From CAYIHX01 sp964363305 (GTDB taxonomy: Bacteria > Bdellovibrionota > UBA1018): a stretch of DNA of 64,000 nt. Numbering within the stretch: the first letter of the stretch is position 1; each line of letters opens with the position of its first letter. Under the pieces are notes generated by a model. It saw only the letters and a program-made list of their open reading frames with translations, had not been told where the DNA came from and did not search any database. A program made the translations under genes and the position numbers. The DNA lies in NCBI GenBank assembly GCA_964363305.1, contig CAYIHX010000008.1, forward strand, positions 1 through 64,000. Reading direction: 5' to 3'. Below, in pieces: positions 17,587 through 26,820 of this stretch.

Positions 17587-17607
17587 TCCGCGAAAGGAAG
17601 CTCGCAA

Positions 17608-19332
17608 ATGACTCGAGGTTGGTGGACCAAGCTGGTCCTTCTGGTGGCGTTCATCGTCACTTCTGTCGTGTACGTTGTTCCCACGTTCTTCAAGCTCGAC
17701 TTGGAAAAAACCAAGTGGCCTTACAAGAAGGTGATGAACTTGGGTCTGGATCTCCAGGGCGGCCTTTATCTGGTGATGGGAGTCGACTTTAATCGGGTGT
17801 TTCGCGAAGTGCTCGATCGCCAGGGCAATTCCTTCAAGCAGTCGGCTCAGGGCAAGGCGATTGCGTTGAGCAACGTCGAAGTGCTGAGTTCGGGCGAGTA
17901 TTTGGAAGACCCGCGCCTGAAGTTCAGCTTTGATGCCGCCAAGCGGGATGCGCTCTACGATTTGATGAAGAAAGAGTACTACACGCTGCGCTTGGTCTCC
18001 GACCAGGCTGGCAAGTGGGAAGTTGCTCTTTCTCGGGATTTTAAGGGAGAGGTTCGGGAACGTACGTTGACCCAGTCGATCGAGGTGGTGCGCAATCGAA
18101 TCGATGAGTTCGGCGTGGCGGAACCCTCCATCTCGAGCCAGGGGTCGGATCGAATTGTGGTTGAGCTTCCCGGTGTGAAAGAAATTCAGCGCGCCAAAGA
18201 TTTGATCGGTCGAACCGCCCGCCTCGAGCTGAAGCTCGTGAATGACAAGGCGATGAGTCCGGCCCAGGTGGCTGAGCTGGTCGAAAAAGCCAAGACGGAA
18301 AAAAATCTGTCTTACAAAGAGGGTCAGAAGTTTTCTGATTACGCTCGCGCGATCAACGAAGCGGTCAAGGGCAAGATTCCGGCGGATAATGAGATCGCCT
18401 TTGAGCGCATGGAGCTGAAGGATGCTCCGGAAGATGTATCGCGCTATATGCCCTATCTGCTGTTCACGAAGGCGGATGTCACCGGCGACGATCTGGATGA
18501 CGCGCAGGTACAGATCGATCAGGAGAATCAGCGACCGAACGTTTCGTTCAGCTTGAATCCGCGGGGAGCCGACGCTTTTGACAAAGTGACGGCGGTTCAC
18601 ATCGGCGATCGCTTCGCGATCGTGCTCGACAATATCGTGCACTCGGCTCCCGTGATCCAGAGTCGGATCAGCGGAGGTCGCGCCCAGATCACCTTGGGGC
18701 AGGGCAACGGCGAGGCCCTGATGAAGGAGGCGAGAGACTTGGCCATCGTGCTGCGGGCCGGGGCTTTGCCTGCGCAGCTCGATTTTCTCGAGGAGCGCGT
18801 GGTCGGTCCGTCGCTCGGTGCGGACTCGGTTGCGAGCGGCGCGAAGGCGGCGATCGTCGGCATCGTTGCCGTGCTTCTTTTCGTTTCGATCTATTATCGT
18901 GGCAGCGGCCTCTTGGCGGCGTTTTCCCTGCTCTTGAATCTCATGTTCTCAATGGCGATTCTCGTCGGTATCGATGCCACCCTCACCCTCCCGGGGATCG
19001 CGGGTTTGGCCTTGACCATTGGGATGGCGGTTGACTCGAATGTTTTGATTTTCGAGCGCATCCGGGATGAGCTTCGGGACGGCAAGTCGATCGCGGGGGC
19101 CGTGGAAGCGGGTTTTCAGAAGGCGTTCTCCGCGATTTTCGATGCAAATCTCACGCACGGGATCATTGCGACGATTTTGATGATCTGGGGAACCGGTCCG
19201 GTTCGAGGGTTTGCGATGACGCTCCTCGTGGGTATTTTCACCACGCTGTTTTGCGCCATCACGGTCTGCAAACTTTTCTTCGATGGATGGCTTGCCCTGC
19301 GAAATGGCAATCCGAAGTCCATCAGCGTTTAA
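17608..19332 (+). CDS. secD: Protein translocase subunit SecD
   Basis: 574 aa. Inner-membrane RND-like export factor using the proton motive force. N-terminal membrane helix; LGLDLQGG (about 47); P1 periplasmic region with RNRIDEFGVAEP; then the six-helix block with GPSLGADSV and the TM4 motif GMAVDSNVLIFERIRDE carrying the functional Asp. The length suits a proteobacterial SecD. It lies between yajC (21 bp) and secF (23 bp). Confidence 0.97.
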   Translation: MTRGWWTKLVLLVAFIVTSVVYVVPTFFKLDLEKTKWPYKKVMNLGLDLQGGLYLVMGVDFNRVFREVLDRQGNSFKQSAQGKAIALSNVEVLSSGEYLEDPRLKFSFDAAKRDALYDLMKKEYYTLRLVSDQAGKWEVALSRDFKGEVRERTLTQSIEVVRNRIDEFGVAEPSISSQGSDRIVVELPGVKEIQRAKDLIGRTARLELKLVNDKAMSPAQVAELVEKAKTEKNLSYKEGQKFSDYARAINEAVKGKIPADNEIAFERMELKDAPEDVSRYMPYLLFTKADVTGDDLDDAQVQIDQENQRPNVSFSLNPRGADAFDKVTAVHIGDRFAIVLDNIVHSAPVIQSRISGGRAQITLGQGNGEALMKEARDLAIVLRAGALPAQLDFLEERVVGPSLGADSVASGAKAAIVGIVAVLLFVSIYYRGSGLLAAFSLLLNLMFSMAILVGIDATLTLPGIAGLALTIGMAVDSNVLIFERIRDELRDGKSIAGAVEAGFQKAFSAIFDANLTHGIIATILMIWGTGPVRGFAMTLLVGIFTTLFCAITVCKLFFDGWLALRNGNPKSISV

Positions 19333-19355
19333 CGTATCCAGCTTAAGGGGAAACG

Positions 19356-20267
19356 ATGAAATTCTTCGAACTGATTCCTGCCAATCTCGAATTTGATTTT
19401 CTGAAGTGGAGTAAGCCCTTCGTCCTTTTTTCCACGGTGGCGGCCCTGGCGGCCGGAGTGGCCTTGGTGAAGCCGGGCTTGAACTACGGCATTGATTTCA
19501 CCGGGGGGGCCCAGGTGCATGTCCAGGTGCCGAGCGACTGGGAGACGACGCCCATTCGCGAGGCGCTGGCCGCCCAGAAAATTGACGCCGAAGTGGTTCG
19601 CCTCGGAGAGGCCAAGGACGGCGAGTTCCTGGTGAAGGTTCAGGCCAAGCCCGAAGAGCTTTCGACCGTGTCGAGCAACGTGCTGAAGGCGTTGGAAATC
19701 CGGGCGAATGGGCAGAAGGTGGAAGTGAAGCGGACGGATATCGTCGGTCCGAAAGCGGGATCGACTCTGCGGCGTCAGGCGCTTCTCGCGATCTTCTACG
19801 CACTTCTGGCTATTTCGGTTTATATCGGGTTTCGGTTCGACATGCGTTACGCCCCGGGTGTGTTGCGGGCGCTTCTAGTGGACGTGATGACCACGCTGGG
19901 CATCTGGGTGCTCTTCCGGTTTGAGTTCAACCTGACGGTGCTCGCCTCGATTCTGACCATTGCCGGGTACTCGTGTAACGACACGATCGTGATCTACGAT
20001 CGAATTCGCGACCTCATGCGCATGCACCCGAACTGGGAGATCGAGAAGATCGTGAATTTCGCGACCAACCAGAACTTGGGTCGAACGGTGCTGACTACGC
20101 TGTGTACATTGCTGACGGTGGTGAGTCTTTTCGTGCTCGGCGGGCCGGTTCTGCGTGATTTCGCGTTGCCGCTGCTCATCGGGTTCACGGTTTCGATCCC
20201 GTCGACTCTGTTCGTCGCTACGCCGCTGATCGTGACGATGGAGAAGCGCCGACTCGCGCGGCTTTGA
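19356..20267 (+). CDS. secF: Protein translocase subunit SecF
   Basis: 303 aa. Partner of SecD. N-terminal helix, YGIDFTGG signature, GPKAGSTLRRQAL, and the TM4 motif AGYSCNDTIVIYDRIRD. It contains the conserved LTTLCTLLTVVSLFVLGG. An AAGGGGAAACG Shine-Dalgarno precedes ATG. The stop codon is immediately followed by a 40-bp palindrome (20267-20350). Confidence 0.97.
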   Translation: MKFFELIPANLEFDFLKWSKPFVLFSTVAALAAGVALVKPGLNYGIDFTGGAQVHVQVPSDWETTPIREALAAQKIDAEVVRLGEAKDGEFLVKVQAKPEELSTVSSNVLKALEIRANGQKVEVKRTDIVGPKAGSTLRRQALLAIFYALLAISVYIGFRFDMRYAPGVLRALLVDVMTTLGIWVLFRFEFNLTVLASILTIAGYSCNDTIVIYDRIRDLMRMHPNWEIEKIVNFATNQNLGRTVLTTLCTLLTVVSLFVLGGPVLRDFALPLLIGFTVSIPSTLFVATPLIVTMEKRRLARL

Positions 20268-20350
20268 AAAAGGGATCCGAGCACTTATTGATGCTCGCTG
20301 CGTTATGAAAATAACGCAGCGAGCATCAATAAGTGCTCGGATCCCTTTTT
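20267..20350. repeat. Perfect 40-bp inverted repeat (family B palindrome)
   Basis: Arms 20267-20306 and 20311-20350 are exact reverse complements with a GAAA loop. The core GGGATCCGAGCACTTATTGATG is nearly identical to the arm of the palindrome at 43394-43479. It separates convergent secF and the 855-aa gene and encodes the last residues, RDPSTY, and the stop of the latter. The A5/T5 ends make it a plausible bidirectional terminator. Confidence 0.97.
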
Positions 20351-22893
20351 CGGATCTGCAGAAGAGTAGCGCGCAGGCTGGGGCAGGCCCTCAGCTCCGG
20401 GCTCGAAGTCGTCGAGCGTCGTGCTTCTTGCGAAATGACTTGCTTCAATCGTTCGACGTGACGGGAGGGTGGCTGCGTGCCGAGTATGCGGAGCACTCCC
20501 TGGACGGTTTCCTCCGGCATTCCGACCTCGCGGACGCCGAGAGTGAGGGCCCGTATGATCCACTCCGAAATGAGCGGGGGCGCACCTCGGAGTCGTGCGG
20601 CCAGGCGGGCCTGGAGGTCGAAGGTGTTCGCGCCATGAAAAGAGAGAAGCTGAATCACTCGGTTCTGAATGTCGGGGTTTGGATGATCCAATCGCTCTGA
20701 AGCGACTGCCCACAACGCGTCGTTGGCACTGGAGTAGTGCGCGGGGAAAAATCGTTCGTGGATCGGGCCTCGCTCGGTTGTCACGTAGTTACGAATGACC
20801 TCGCGCATGGCCGAGGCATCAGTTGAATAGAAGATCCCGCGTCGAATCGCTGAATCGGAGTTGCTCAGGTGGATGAGTTCCCTGCGAGTCGAAAGGGGTA
20901 GGCCCGCGTATTCGGAAAGAAGATCGGTGGCCACCGCGGCTCGGTTATCGTCCCTCCATTGCCTGGGGCCAGCACGAAGGCGGCTCAAGAGCAGCTCAGT
21001 ATCCGAGGGCGTTGCTCTTTGAATAAATTCCTCTAGAACCCTGTTTACCTGGAATTCGCTTTGATGGTGAACTGGGCCTCGCAGGTAGGTTCGGAGGAGA
21101 TCCATGGATTCTTCTTCGGGAGGGTTGCCCAGACTGATGGCGAAGTTGGCCCAGTCACGAGCGTCTGAATGTCGACCGCGCAAGAACTTTCGGATGGCGT
21201 TTTGAACTTCCGGATGGCGCACGTTCGACCATTCGAAAAGCAGGGCGGAGTTGTTCACGTCGACGTGCCGATGGAAGAGTTGAAGTGCTTGGTCTTTCTT
21301 TGCAGTCGAAATTCCGTCGAGGCTCAATGCGAGTCGAGCCATTGCGCTCCTGAAATCTCGCTTGGGGGAAACGAGGCCCTCGTGAATCATTTCGCTGACC
21401 TCCTTTTGCGTTGCCAACCAAGAAGGGCGTATCCGCTCGAGCTCGATCAGCGGCTGCAGGAAGATCTCGGGTGAGGCGTTGGGAAACTCGCCTGACAGTC
21501 CCTTTCGCAGGACTGCGAGCAGCGTCGGGTTGCTCAGGGCGCGTTCGAGTTCACGAGGAAGTACACTGGGATCATCGAGTGAACTTTTAAAGAGGCTGAC
21601 TAGATCATCGGGATTCCGGTTGCCCCAGTACCGAATCTCGATGTGGTCGCCAGGCGGCAGGATTCGGACGAGCCCCCTTCTTCCGATATCGCTGAAACCG
21701 TATTGGCTGGCGGTGATCGCTGTTTCTCCGAAGTTTTCGATGGCCTCGGGAAGCAGGAGGAGATTGAGAAGTTGTAATTCACGGTGCATGCGGCGGCCGC
21801 TTCTTGAGAAATGAATATGGAGGCTGGCCGCGCCTCCTTGTCTAATGAGTCGTCTCGTGCTGGCGGTCGGTGTGGCGGGTTCGAAGATCAGGCGCTCGAC
21901 GCCAGCCAGGCGGGCAAAATACCGAGCCCGGCGGAGGCCTTCGCCGGTGGAGGTCGCGGGGAATTCGAGTTTGAACTCCAAGCCCTCGTTGTCTTTGTGC
22001 CAGATCAAACCTTGCATGGTTTGACGAGTTTCCGCGCTGAGGTCTGGCCTCAGCGGAAGAGGGAAGCCCTTGGCCGCGTTGATCAGCGTCTCCAGGATTC
22101 TTTCTCGGGAGCCCGCCGGCGCTTGTGCTCCTTCATGTCCACTGAGGATTGCGATATTGGCCAAAGTTTCTGGTTCGAGGTTTTCAAGTCTGACGGCGCC
22201 GGTAGAACGGCCCAGGGGCAATTCTTGCCAGCGTTGAACGATGGTATTCCAGTGGGCGTCAAGTTGCGACTGGCGCAGACGGCGCTCTTCCGCCAGGGTT
22301 TGTTCGGCCTGTTGTGCTTCGATCGCTTCGCGGGTGGAGCTGGGGAGAATCAGTCCACTTCGGTCGCGAGTGAAGCCTTCGGGAATTTTCGGGTCGAGGA
22401 GTGTCTGTTGGTTGGTTGTTGGTCGACGGAGGGCGATCGTTTGCTCTCGTGTGGTCACTCGGCCGAGGGTCGCACCCTCCGAGAGGATCGGGCGCGGCGC
22501 TTCTGCCGACGCGATCCAGGACTCGTTGCTTCGGAAGGGGCCGATCCCGAGGGTCAGCTCTTCGCGGAGATCCTGCGGGAGCGAATCGAAGTGAGCGGGG
22601 TTGTCGAGGTAGGAGCGGACCGCCGCTGGAGAGATTTGGCCCATGGCGCGAAGGTTTGCGCCGTTTTCTCGGTCAATTCGCGCCCAATCAAAAAGGTGGA
22701 TGATCCGGGTCAGGGCTGCGGGCGTGAGCTCGATTTCAAAGCCCGCCCGATCCTGATGAGGGGGCAGTACGTCATGCGCAGTCCCGGGAACTTGCGCCGG
22801 GGAACGTGAGATTCCACCGGAGCGCAACGGAGGCGCTGCGTCGCGCAGAGCGAGGGTGAACGCAATCAGGAGGATGCCAGCAAGGAACCGCAC
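20326..22893 (-). CDS. Large secreted protein of unknown function
   Basis: 855 aa from GTG 22893. N-terminal hydrophobic segment (FLAGILLIAFTLALRDA) suggests a signal peptide or anchor. The rest is Leu/Arg-rich with many short amphipathic helices; residues about 470-820 look like a HEAT-like solenoid (e.g. DIQNRVIQLLSFHGANT, RHPEVQNAIRKFLRGRH). No catalytic motif is seen. The C-terminal RDPSTY is palindrome-derived. The gene is divergent from recJ with another palindrome between them. Confidence 0.7.
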   Translation of the reverse strand: MRFLAGILLIAFTLALRDAAPPLRSGGISRSPAQVPGTAHDVLPPHQDRAGFEIELTPAALTRIIHLFDWARIDRENGANLRAMGQISPAAVRSYLDNPAHFDSLPQDLREELTLGIGPFRSNESWIASAEAPRPILSEGATLGRVTTREQTIALRRPTTNQQTLLDPKIPEGFTRDRSGLILPSSTREAIEAQQAEQTLAEERRLRQSQLDAHWNTIVQRWQELPLGRSTGAVRLENLEPETLANIAILSGHEGAQAPAGSRERILETLINAAKGFPLPLRPDLSAETRQTMQGLIWHKDNEGLEFKLEFPATSTGEGLRRARYFARLAGVERLIFEPATPTASTRRLIRQGGAASLHIHFSRSGRRMHRELQLLNLLLLPEAIENFGETAITASQYGFSDIGRRGLVRILPPGDHIEIRYWGNRNPDDLVSLFKSSLDDPSVLPRELERALSNPTLLAVLRKGLSGEFPNASPEIFLQPLIELERIRPSWLATQKEVSEMIHEGLVSPKRDFRSAMARLALSLDGISTAKKDQALQLFHRHVDVNNSALLFEWSNVRHPEVQNAIRKFLRGRHSDARDWANFAISLGNPPEEESMDLLRTYLRGPVHHQSEFQVNRVLEEFIQRATPSDTELLLSRLRAGPRQWRDDNRAAVATDLLSEYAGLPLSTRRELIHLSNSDSAIRRGIFYSTDASAMREVIRNYVTTERGPIHERFFPAHYSSANDALWAVASERLDHPNPDIQNRVIQLLSFHGANTFDLQARLAARLRGAPPLISEWIIRALTLGVREVGMPEETVQGVLRILGTQPPSRHVERLKQVISQEARRSTTSSPELRACPSLRATLLQIRKRDPSTY

Positions 22894-22907
22894 GTCTTCG
22901 TATCGGC

Positions 22908-23010
22908 AATTGCGGTGCCTGGCACCAATCGTTAAGCAAATTAACAGTTGGTATTTTATTCAAATACCAACTGTTAATTTGCTTAACGATTGGTGCCCGG
23001 CACCGCAATT
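22908..23010. repeat. 49-bp inverted repeat with one mismatch (family C, related to A)
   Basis: Arms 22908-22956 and 22962-23010 pair with a single mismatch (T22920 against C22998). The outer part holds GGTGCCTGGCACC; the inner part ATCG-TTAAG-CAAA-TTAACA parallels ATC-TTAAG-AGAG-TTAACA in family A. It fills most of the space between the divergent 855-aa gene and recJ, where promoters would be expected. Confidence 0.95.
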
Positions 23011-23030
23011 TGTGCCAATGTCCTGACACC

Positions 23031-24848
23031 GTGACATCTCTCGAAACTGTTTCTACCCCTGGGACCCCCACAAAAATTCCACCCCGCGAGTGGCGTTTCA
23101 AACCAGAAGGCCAGGCTCCCGAGTTCCGGACCCGGCTCGACGTTCTCGAAGCCGAGACCGGTCTCTCTCGTTTGGCGTTGTCGGTTTGCCTCCAGCGCGG
23201 CTTGACCACTCAGGCCGAGATCGATGCCTTTCTCTCGCCGAAACTCGAATCGTTGGCAGACCCGTTCTCGATCGCCGACATGAGAAAAACAGTCGAACGT
23301 CTGGCCGAGGTGCGCACGCGAGGCGAGCGCCTGCGAGTTTTTGGCGATTACGATGTCGATGGGACGACCGGCGCCTCCCTCTTCGAATGGATCTTCCGCG
23401 ACTTCGGTTACACCGGGGTCGATATTCGGCAGCCCGACCGCTTTAAAGATGGCTACGGCCTCAACCCCAGCGCAGTAGAAGAGGCGGCGCAAGACGGAGT
23501 CAAGGTACTCGTCACCGTGGACTGCGGAATTACTTCATTCGCGGCTGCCGAAAAGGCGCAAGAGCTGGGAATTGAACTCATCATCGTCGATCACCACCAG
23601 GTCGATCCGGTGAAGGGCCTCCCGCCAGCTTTTGCGGTTGTGAATCCCCAGCGCTCGGAGGATGCGAGCGGGCTCAAGCAACTCTGTGGTTGTGGTCTCG
23701 CGTTTTATGTCGGGCGCGCCCTCAGAACCCGAGGTCGAGAGCTCGGCTGGTGGCCCGCCGGTCAAGAGCCCAATCTCAAACAGCATCTCGACCTGGTCGT
23801 CATCGCGACGGCGGCTGATCTCGTGCCGCTGACGGGCGATAATCACATTCTGGTGAGGCACGGCCTCGAAGTGCTGAAAAACACAAAAAAACCCGGCGTA
23901 AAAGCATTGCTTGAGGCCGCTGGACTTTCTTCCCGCGAACTCAGCCCCGGACATCTCGGTTTCACGCTCGGGCCGCGCATCAACGCTTCCGGGCGCATGG
24001 GCTCTGCCTCGCTCGCGCAGCGCTTGCTGACCACGCAGGATCAGGGAGAAGGCGCGCGGCTGGCTTTCGAGCTCGAGAAGATCAATCGCGAGCGCGCTGA
24101 GCTACAGAATCGAATATGGGATGAGGTGCGAGTCCGAGTCGAACAGGGGCTGGCGCTCGGCAAGTATCAGCATGGAATCGTGGTCGCCGACGAAAATTGG
24201 CATGAAGGCGTGGTCGGCATCGTCGCCTCGCGCGTGGTGGAGACGTTTCGCAGACCTGCGGCCGTGATCGCCATTCGCGATGGTCACGCGAAGGGGAGCG
24301 TGCGCACTTTCGGAGGCAAAGACGTGCTCTCGGCGCTGCGATCAAGCGCCGCCTTTTTGCTCGGCTTCGGCGGCCATCGTCACGCCGCGGGTTTGAGTCT
24401 CGCTCCCGAGAATATTGCTGGATTTGCCGAGTCCTTCGATGTCGCGCTCGCGACGATTGAGGATGAAGGCGACGTGCGCCCGCTGCATCTCGAGGGACGC
24501 GCCGAGATCGAGGAACTCACGGTGAAGACCTTGGGTGAAATCGAGCGCCTAGGACCCTTCGGTCCAGGCAATGCGGAACCGGTGTTTGCCTTGCACGCGA
24601 CGATCTTGACGCATCAGCTGATCAAGGGTCGGCACTTGCGGATGCAATTTGCTCATCCTCAGTCGTCCCGCCCCGGGATCGAGGCGATTTGGTTTCACGG
24701 CGCCGAGCGGCCCGAGTATATGACGAAAGAACTCACGTCTCATGCCTCCTTGTGGGCGGGCGTTCCTGAGTTGAATCGATTTCGAGGCGCGGTGAAACCG
24801 TCGTTTCGCGTAAAAGACTGGAAACGGTCAGAGGAGAATCACGTATGA
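23031..24848 (+). CDS. recJ: Single-stranded-DNA-specific exonuclease RecJ
   Basis: About 605 aa from GTG 23031; TTG 23010 would begin inside the palindrome, and no good Shine-Dalgarno marks either. 5'-3' exonuclease of recombination and repair. DHH-family motifs: FGDYDVDGTT (about 104-113), TVDCGI, VDHHQ (about 186-190), NPR-like INASGRMGSA, and DHHA1 motif GGHRHAAG near 445. The stop overlaps bfr by 4 bp (ATGA), so recJ and bfr are one transcription unit. Confidence 0.95.
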   Translation: MTSLETVSTPGTPTKIPPREWRFKPEGQAPEFRTRLDVLEAETGLSRLALSVCLQRGLTTQAEIDAFLSPKLESLADPFSIADMRKTVERLAEVRTRGERLRVFGDYDVDGTTGASLFEWIFRDFGYTGVDIRQPDRFKDGYGLNPSAVEEAAQDGVKVLVTVDCGITSFAAAEKAQELGIELIIVDHHQVDPVKGLPPAFAVVNPQRSEDASGLKQLCGCGLAFYVGRALRTRGRELGWWPAGQEPNLKQHLDLVVIATAADLVPLTGDNHILVRHGLEVLKNTKKPGVKALLEAAGLSSRELSPGHLGFTLGPRINASGRMGSASLAQRLLTTQDQGEGARLAFELEKINRERAELQNRIWDEVRVRVEQGLALGKYQHGIVVADENWHEGVVGIVASRVVETFRRPAAVIAIRDGHAKGSVRTFGGKDVLSALRSSAAFLLGFGGHRHAAGLSLAPENIAGFAESFDVALATIEDEGDVRPLHLEGRAEIEELTVKTLGEIERLGPFGPGNAEPVFALHATILTHQLIKGRHLRMQFAHPQSSRPGIEAIWFHGAERPEYMTKELTSHASLWAGVPELNRFRGAVKPSFRVKDWKRSEENHV

Positions 24849-25324
24849 AGGGCTCACCGGCAATCATCCAGGCTTTGAACGAAGTGCTCGCGGTTGAGCT
24901 GACCGCGATCAATCAATATTTTCTTCATGGCCGTACCCTGGTTTCTTGGGGCTATCACTCGATCGGCGGGAAGGTCACGAAAGAGTCGATCGAGGAGATG
25001 GAGCACGCTCAAACTCTGGTCGACCGGATTCTCTTTCTCGAAGGACTGCCCAATCTTCAGAAGTATCTGAAGATCAACGCGGGCGAGAACGTGGAAGAGA
25101 TGCTCAAGTCTGATCTCAAGCTGGAGACGGAGGGTCGCATCGGCCTCATGGCCGGGATCGACGTCGCGACGAAAGAGCGCGACAATGTGACGCGCGTGAT
25201 CTTTGAAGGGATTCTCAAGGATTCAGAAAATCACATCGATTGGATCGAGGCCCAGATCAAGATCATCTCCGACATCGGGGTGCAGAATTACCTCGCGCAA
25301 CAGATCAAGCCCGAGAGCAAGTAA
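24845..25324 (+). CDS. bfr: Bacterioferritin
   Basis: 159 aa, same length and register as E. coli Bfr. Iron storage 24-mer. Ferroxidase ligands E18, E51, H54, E94 and H130 are present and M52 for heme is present. The sixth ligand position, E127, is Ser (KDSENH) with Glu at 128. The partner ferredoxin gene bfd lies 3.6 kb downstream on the other strand (28893-29060). Start overlaps recJ. Confidence 0.95.
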   Translation: MKGSPAIIQALNEVLAVELTAINQYFLHGRTLVSWGYHSIGGKVTKESIEEMEHAQTLVDRILFLEGLPNLQKYLKINAGENVEEMLKSDLKLETEGRIGLMAGIDVATKERDNVTRVIFEGILKDSENHIDWIEAQIKIISDIGVQNYLAQQIKPESK

Positions 25325-25767
25325 GCTCAACGATTGTTCGAAATATCCCTATTGCGCGTTAACGACTTCGATTTGCTCGACCGTCCACAGCCAGAGGGTT
25401 GAAGAGTAGGGTCAGAGAAAGCAGCGTTTCCGCGTGCGGGGCGGGCCAGAAGGGCCGGGAATCCTCCAGGAGTAGGGTTCCCGATAAATTGCGCCCCTCA
25501 AATCGAGCAGGAACTCTACTTTTGGAGGGTTCTGGAGACGTCAGTTCGCGCGGTGGACAGGATTCTTAGCGCCTGAGGATCCGTAGGAGGGATTCCGCAA
25601 GCACCTTAATGCACCCGTAAAACGTATTTCGCAGTGCGTTAATTTCAATTGCAATGTCTGCTTTTATACTGTACTTTTCGCGTCAACTTTTAGGCGCCTG
25701 ACTCATTCAAGGGAGGAGCATCTCCCATCAGGCCGGGGCATACCCCAATTTGGAGCAATGACAGACT
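25325..25767. other. 443-bp intergenic stretch without a recognisable gene
   Basis: No ORF of credible composition. A stem-loop CGGGAATCCTCC/GGAGTAGGGTTCCCG at 25456-25483 and a short hairpin GGGAGGAGCATCTCCC near 25720 are visible. The second half is AT-richer (TTTTATACTGTACTTTT near 25665) and probably carries the promoter of the gene at 25768. It marks the border to the decaying accessory region. Confidence 0.5.
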
Positions 25768-26145
25768 ATGGCAAAAATCAGCCCGCCCTTATCGATATTG
25801 ACCGTGCTTTTTGGAATGGTCCTTGCCCAGCAGGCTCTCGCATTTCAGATCCCCACGAATATTCCGGCCATCAGTACCTATATTACCCAACTAGAACAAT
25901 TGAGTGATCTGGAGCTGTCCGTCGAGGTCCAATCCAGCGAAGTAAGTTTAGGACTTACGTGTTCACCGCGCGAAAGTGCGCTATTTCTGGCGGCATTGCA
26001 GGGCTCTACGGATCGGTTCGCGAACGACCTTCGTGAAGAGACGGTTCTCAGCGAGGCATTTCATCAGGCCAACTTCGATTGCAGGCTTTGCGTCGAGAAA
26101 CTTCTGTATTCGAAATTGGCCCTCCAGGCACGTCGGGCAAAATAG
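25768..26145 (+). CDS. Small secreted hypothetical protein
   Basis: 125 aa with a signal peptide cleaved near AQQALA|FQI. The mature 100 residues have three Cys (CSPRES, CRLC) and are otherwise unrecognised. Its last 98 bp overlap the convergent frameshifted gene 26048-26510, so one of the two 3' ends may be spurious. Confidence 0.55.
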   Translation: MAKISPPLSILTVLFGMVLAQQALAFQIPTNIPAISTYITQLEQLSDLELSVEVQSSEVSLGLTCSPRESALFLAALQGSTDRFANDLREETVLSEAFHQANFDCRLCVEKLLYSKLALQARRAK

Positions 26146-26510
26146 CCCTCACTCGCTGAGATCGGAGCAGTGCTGATCGGATCTCCCGGAGCGCAGTCGT
26201 GTCGCGGTTCAAGGCGGCTCGGGTATAGGGGCGGTTACTTTCTCGAACCAGCTCGATCGGAAGGTCCGTCACGGGCGTGATATCTCGATAGACGGAATGA
26301 AGATCAAACTCCGCGCCGTTGAATGAGCTGTACCATGAGCGGAACTCGTCGGCGTTCCTGATCGTCAGTCGTTCGCCAAGCTCGCCCCGCAGTTGGGGCA
26401 CTATGCGAGCGAGCATCGCATCCAGCGGAGGGAGGAACGTCTTGGGCAAAAGTGGTTTGCACGCAGCCCCGGAGCATAATGAAGGTGATTGCTGCAAATG
26501 GATTCGTCAT
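26048..26510 (-). pseudogene. Secreted hypothetical protein, signal peptide and body in different frames
   Basis: ATG 26510 opens a typical signal peptide (MTNPFAAITFIMLRGC, then TTFAQD), but that frame soon turns into non-coding-looking sequence. From about 26440 downward another frame carries coherent sequence (FLPPLDAMLARIVPQLRGEL ... DEFRSWYSSFNGAEFD) to a stop at 26048. A one-base indel near 26440-26455 would join them. Either a real frameshift mutation or an assembly error. The downstream frame alone (26048-26497) lacks a secretion signal. Confidence 0.5.
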
Positions 26511-26514
26511 GATT

Positions 26515-26820
26515 TTAGTAGTGGGGAATAACCGCAAGCAATGTGATCTGTTTGGGACCTGGGCCGTAACACCAAAGGATGCGATGGGCTTGGGGCGTGT
26601 TGTTTTGAGCGTAGGAGCTGAAAACCTTGGTTCCGTAAATGGCATCGAGATTTTTCATAGGGTGCGACTTGAGCCCTGGGTGATTTGGGTTTTCGGAGAG
26701 ATGTCGAAGCGCCTTTTTGATTTGCTTGACCAGGCCTGCGCGCGACCGAGCGCGCTCAAGCTCTTTGAGCTGCGACTCGGCGGTACCGAGAAACAAAAGC
26801 TCAAAGTATTTCGTCGTCAT
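26515..26820 (-). CDS. RelE/ParE-family toxin of a type II toxin-antitoxin pair
   Basis: 101 aa from ATG 26820; homologous length about 90-105. Typical fold order: N-terminal strand (FELLFLGTA), two helices (SQLKELERARSRAGLVKQIK), then HPGLKSHPMKNL and the C-terminal strands with AHRILWCYGP and ITLLAVIPHY. RelE/ParE toxins are ribosome-dependent mRNases or gyrase inhibitors; which one is unclear. It overlaps the upstream antitoxin by 20 bp, the standard antitoxin-first order. Confidence 0.75.
   Translation of the reverse strand: MTTKYFELLFLGTAESQLKELERARSRAGLVKQIKKALRHLSENPNHPGLKSHPMKNLDAIYGTKVFSSYAQNNTPQAHRILWCYGPGPKQITLLAVIPHY

Noticed and set aside
17452..18642. 396-aa minus-strand ORF
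   Set aside because: Antisense to yajC/secD, whose identity is certain.
25325..25767. Coding remnant LWTVEQIEVVNAQ on the minus strand at 25350-25410
   Set aside because: Only about 20 residues before the frame closes; too short to support a gene.
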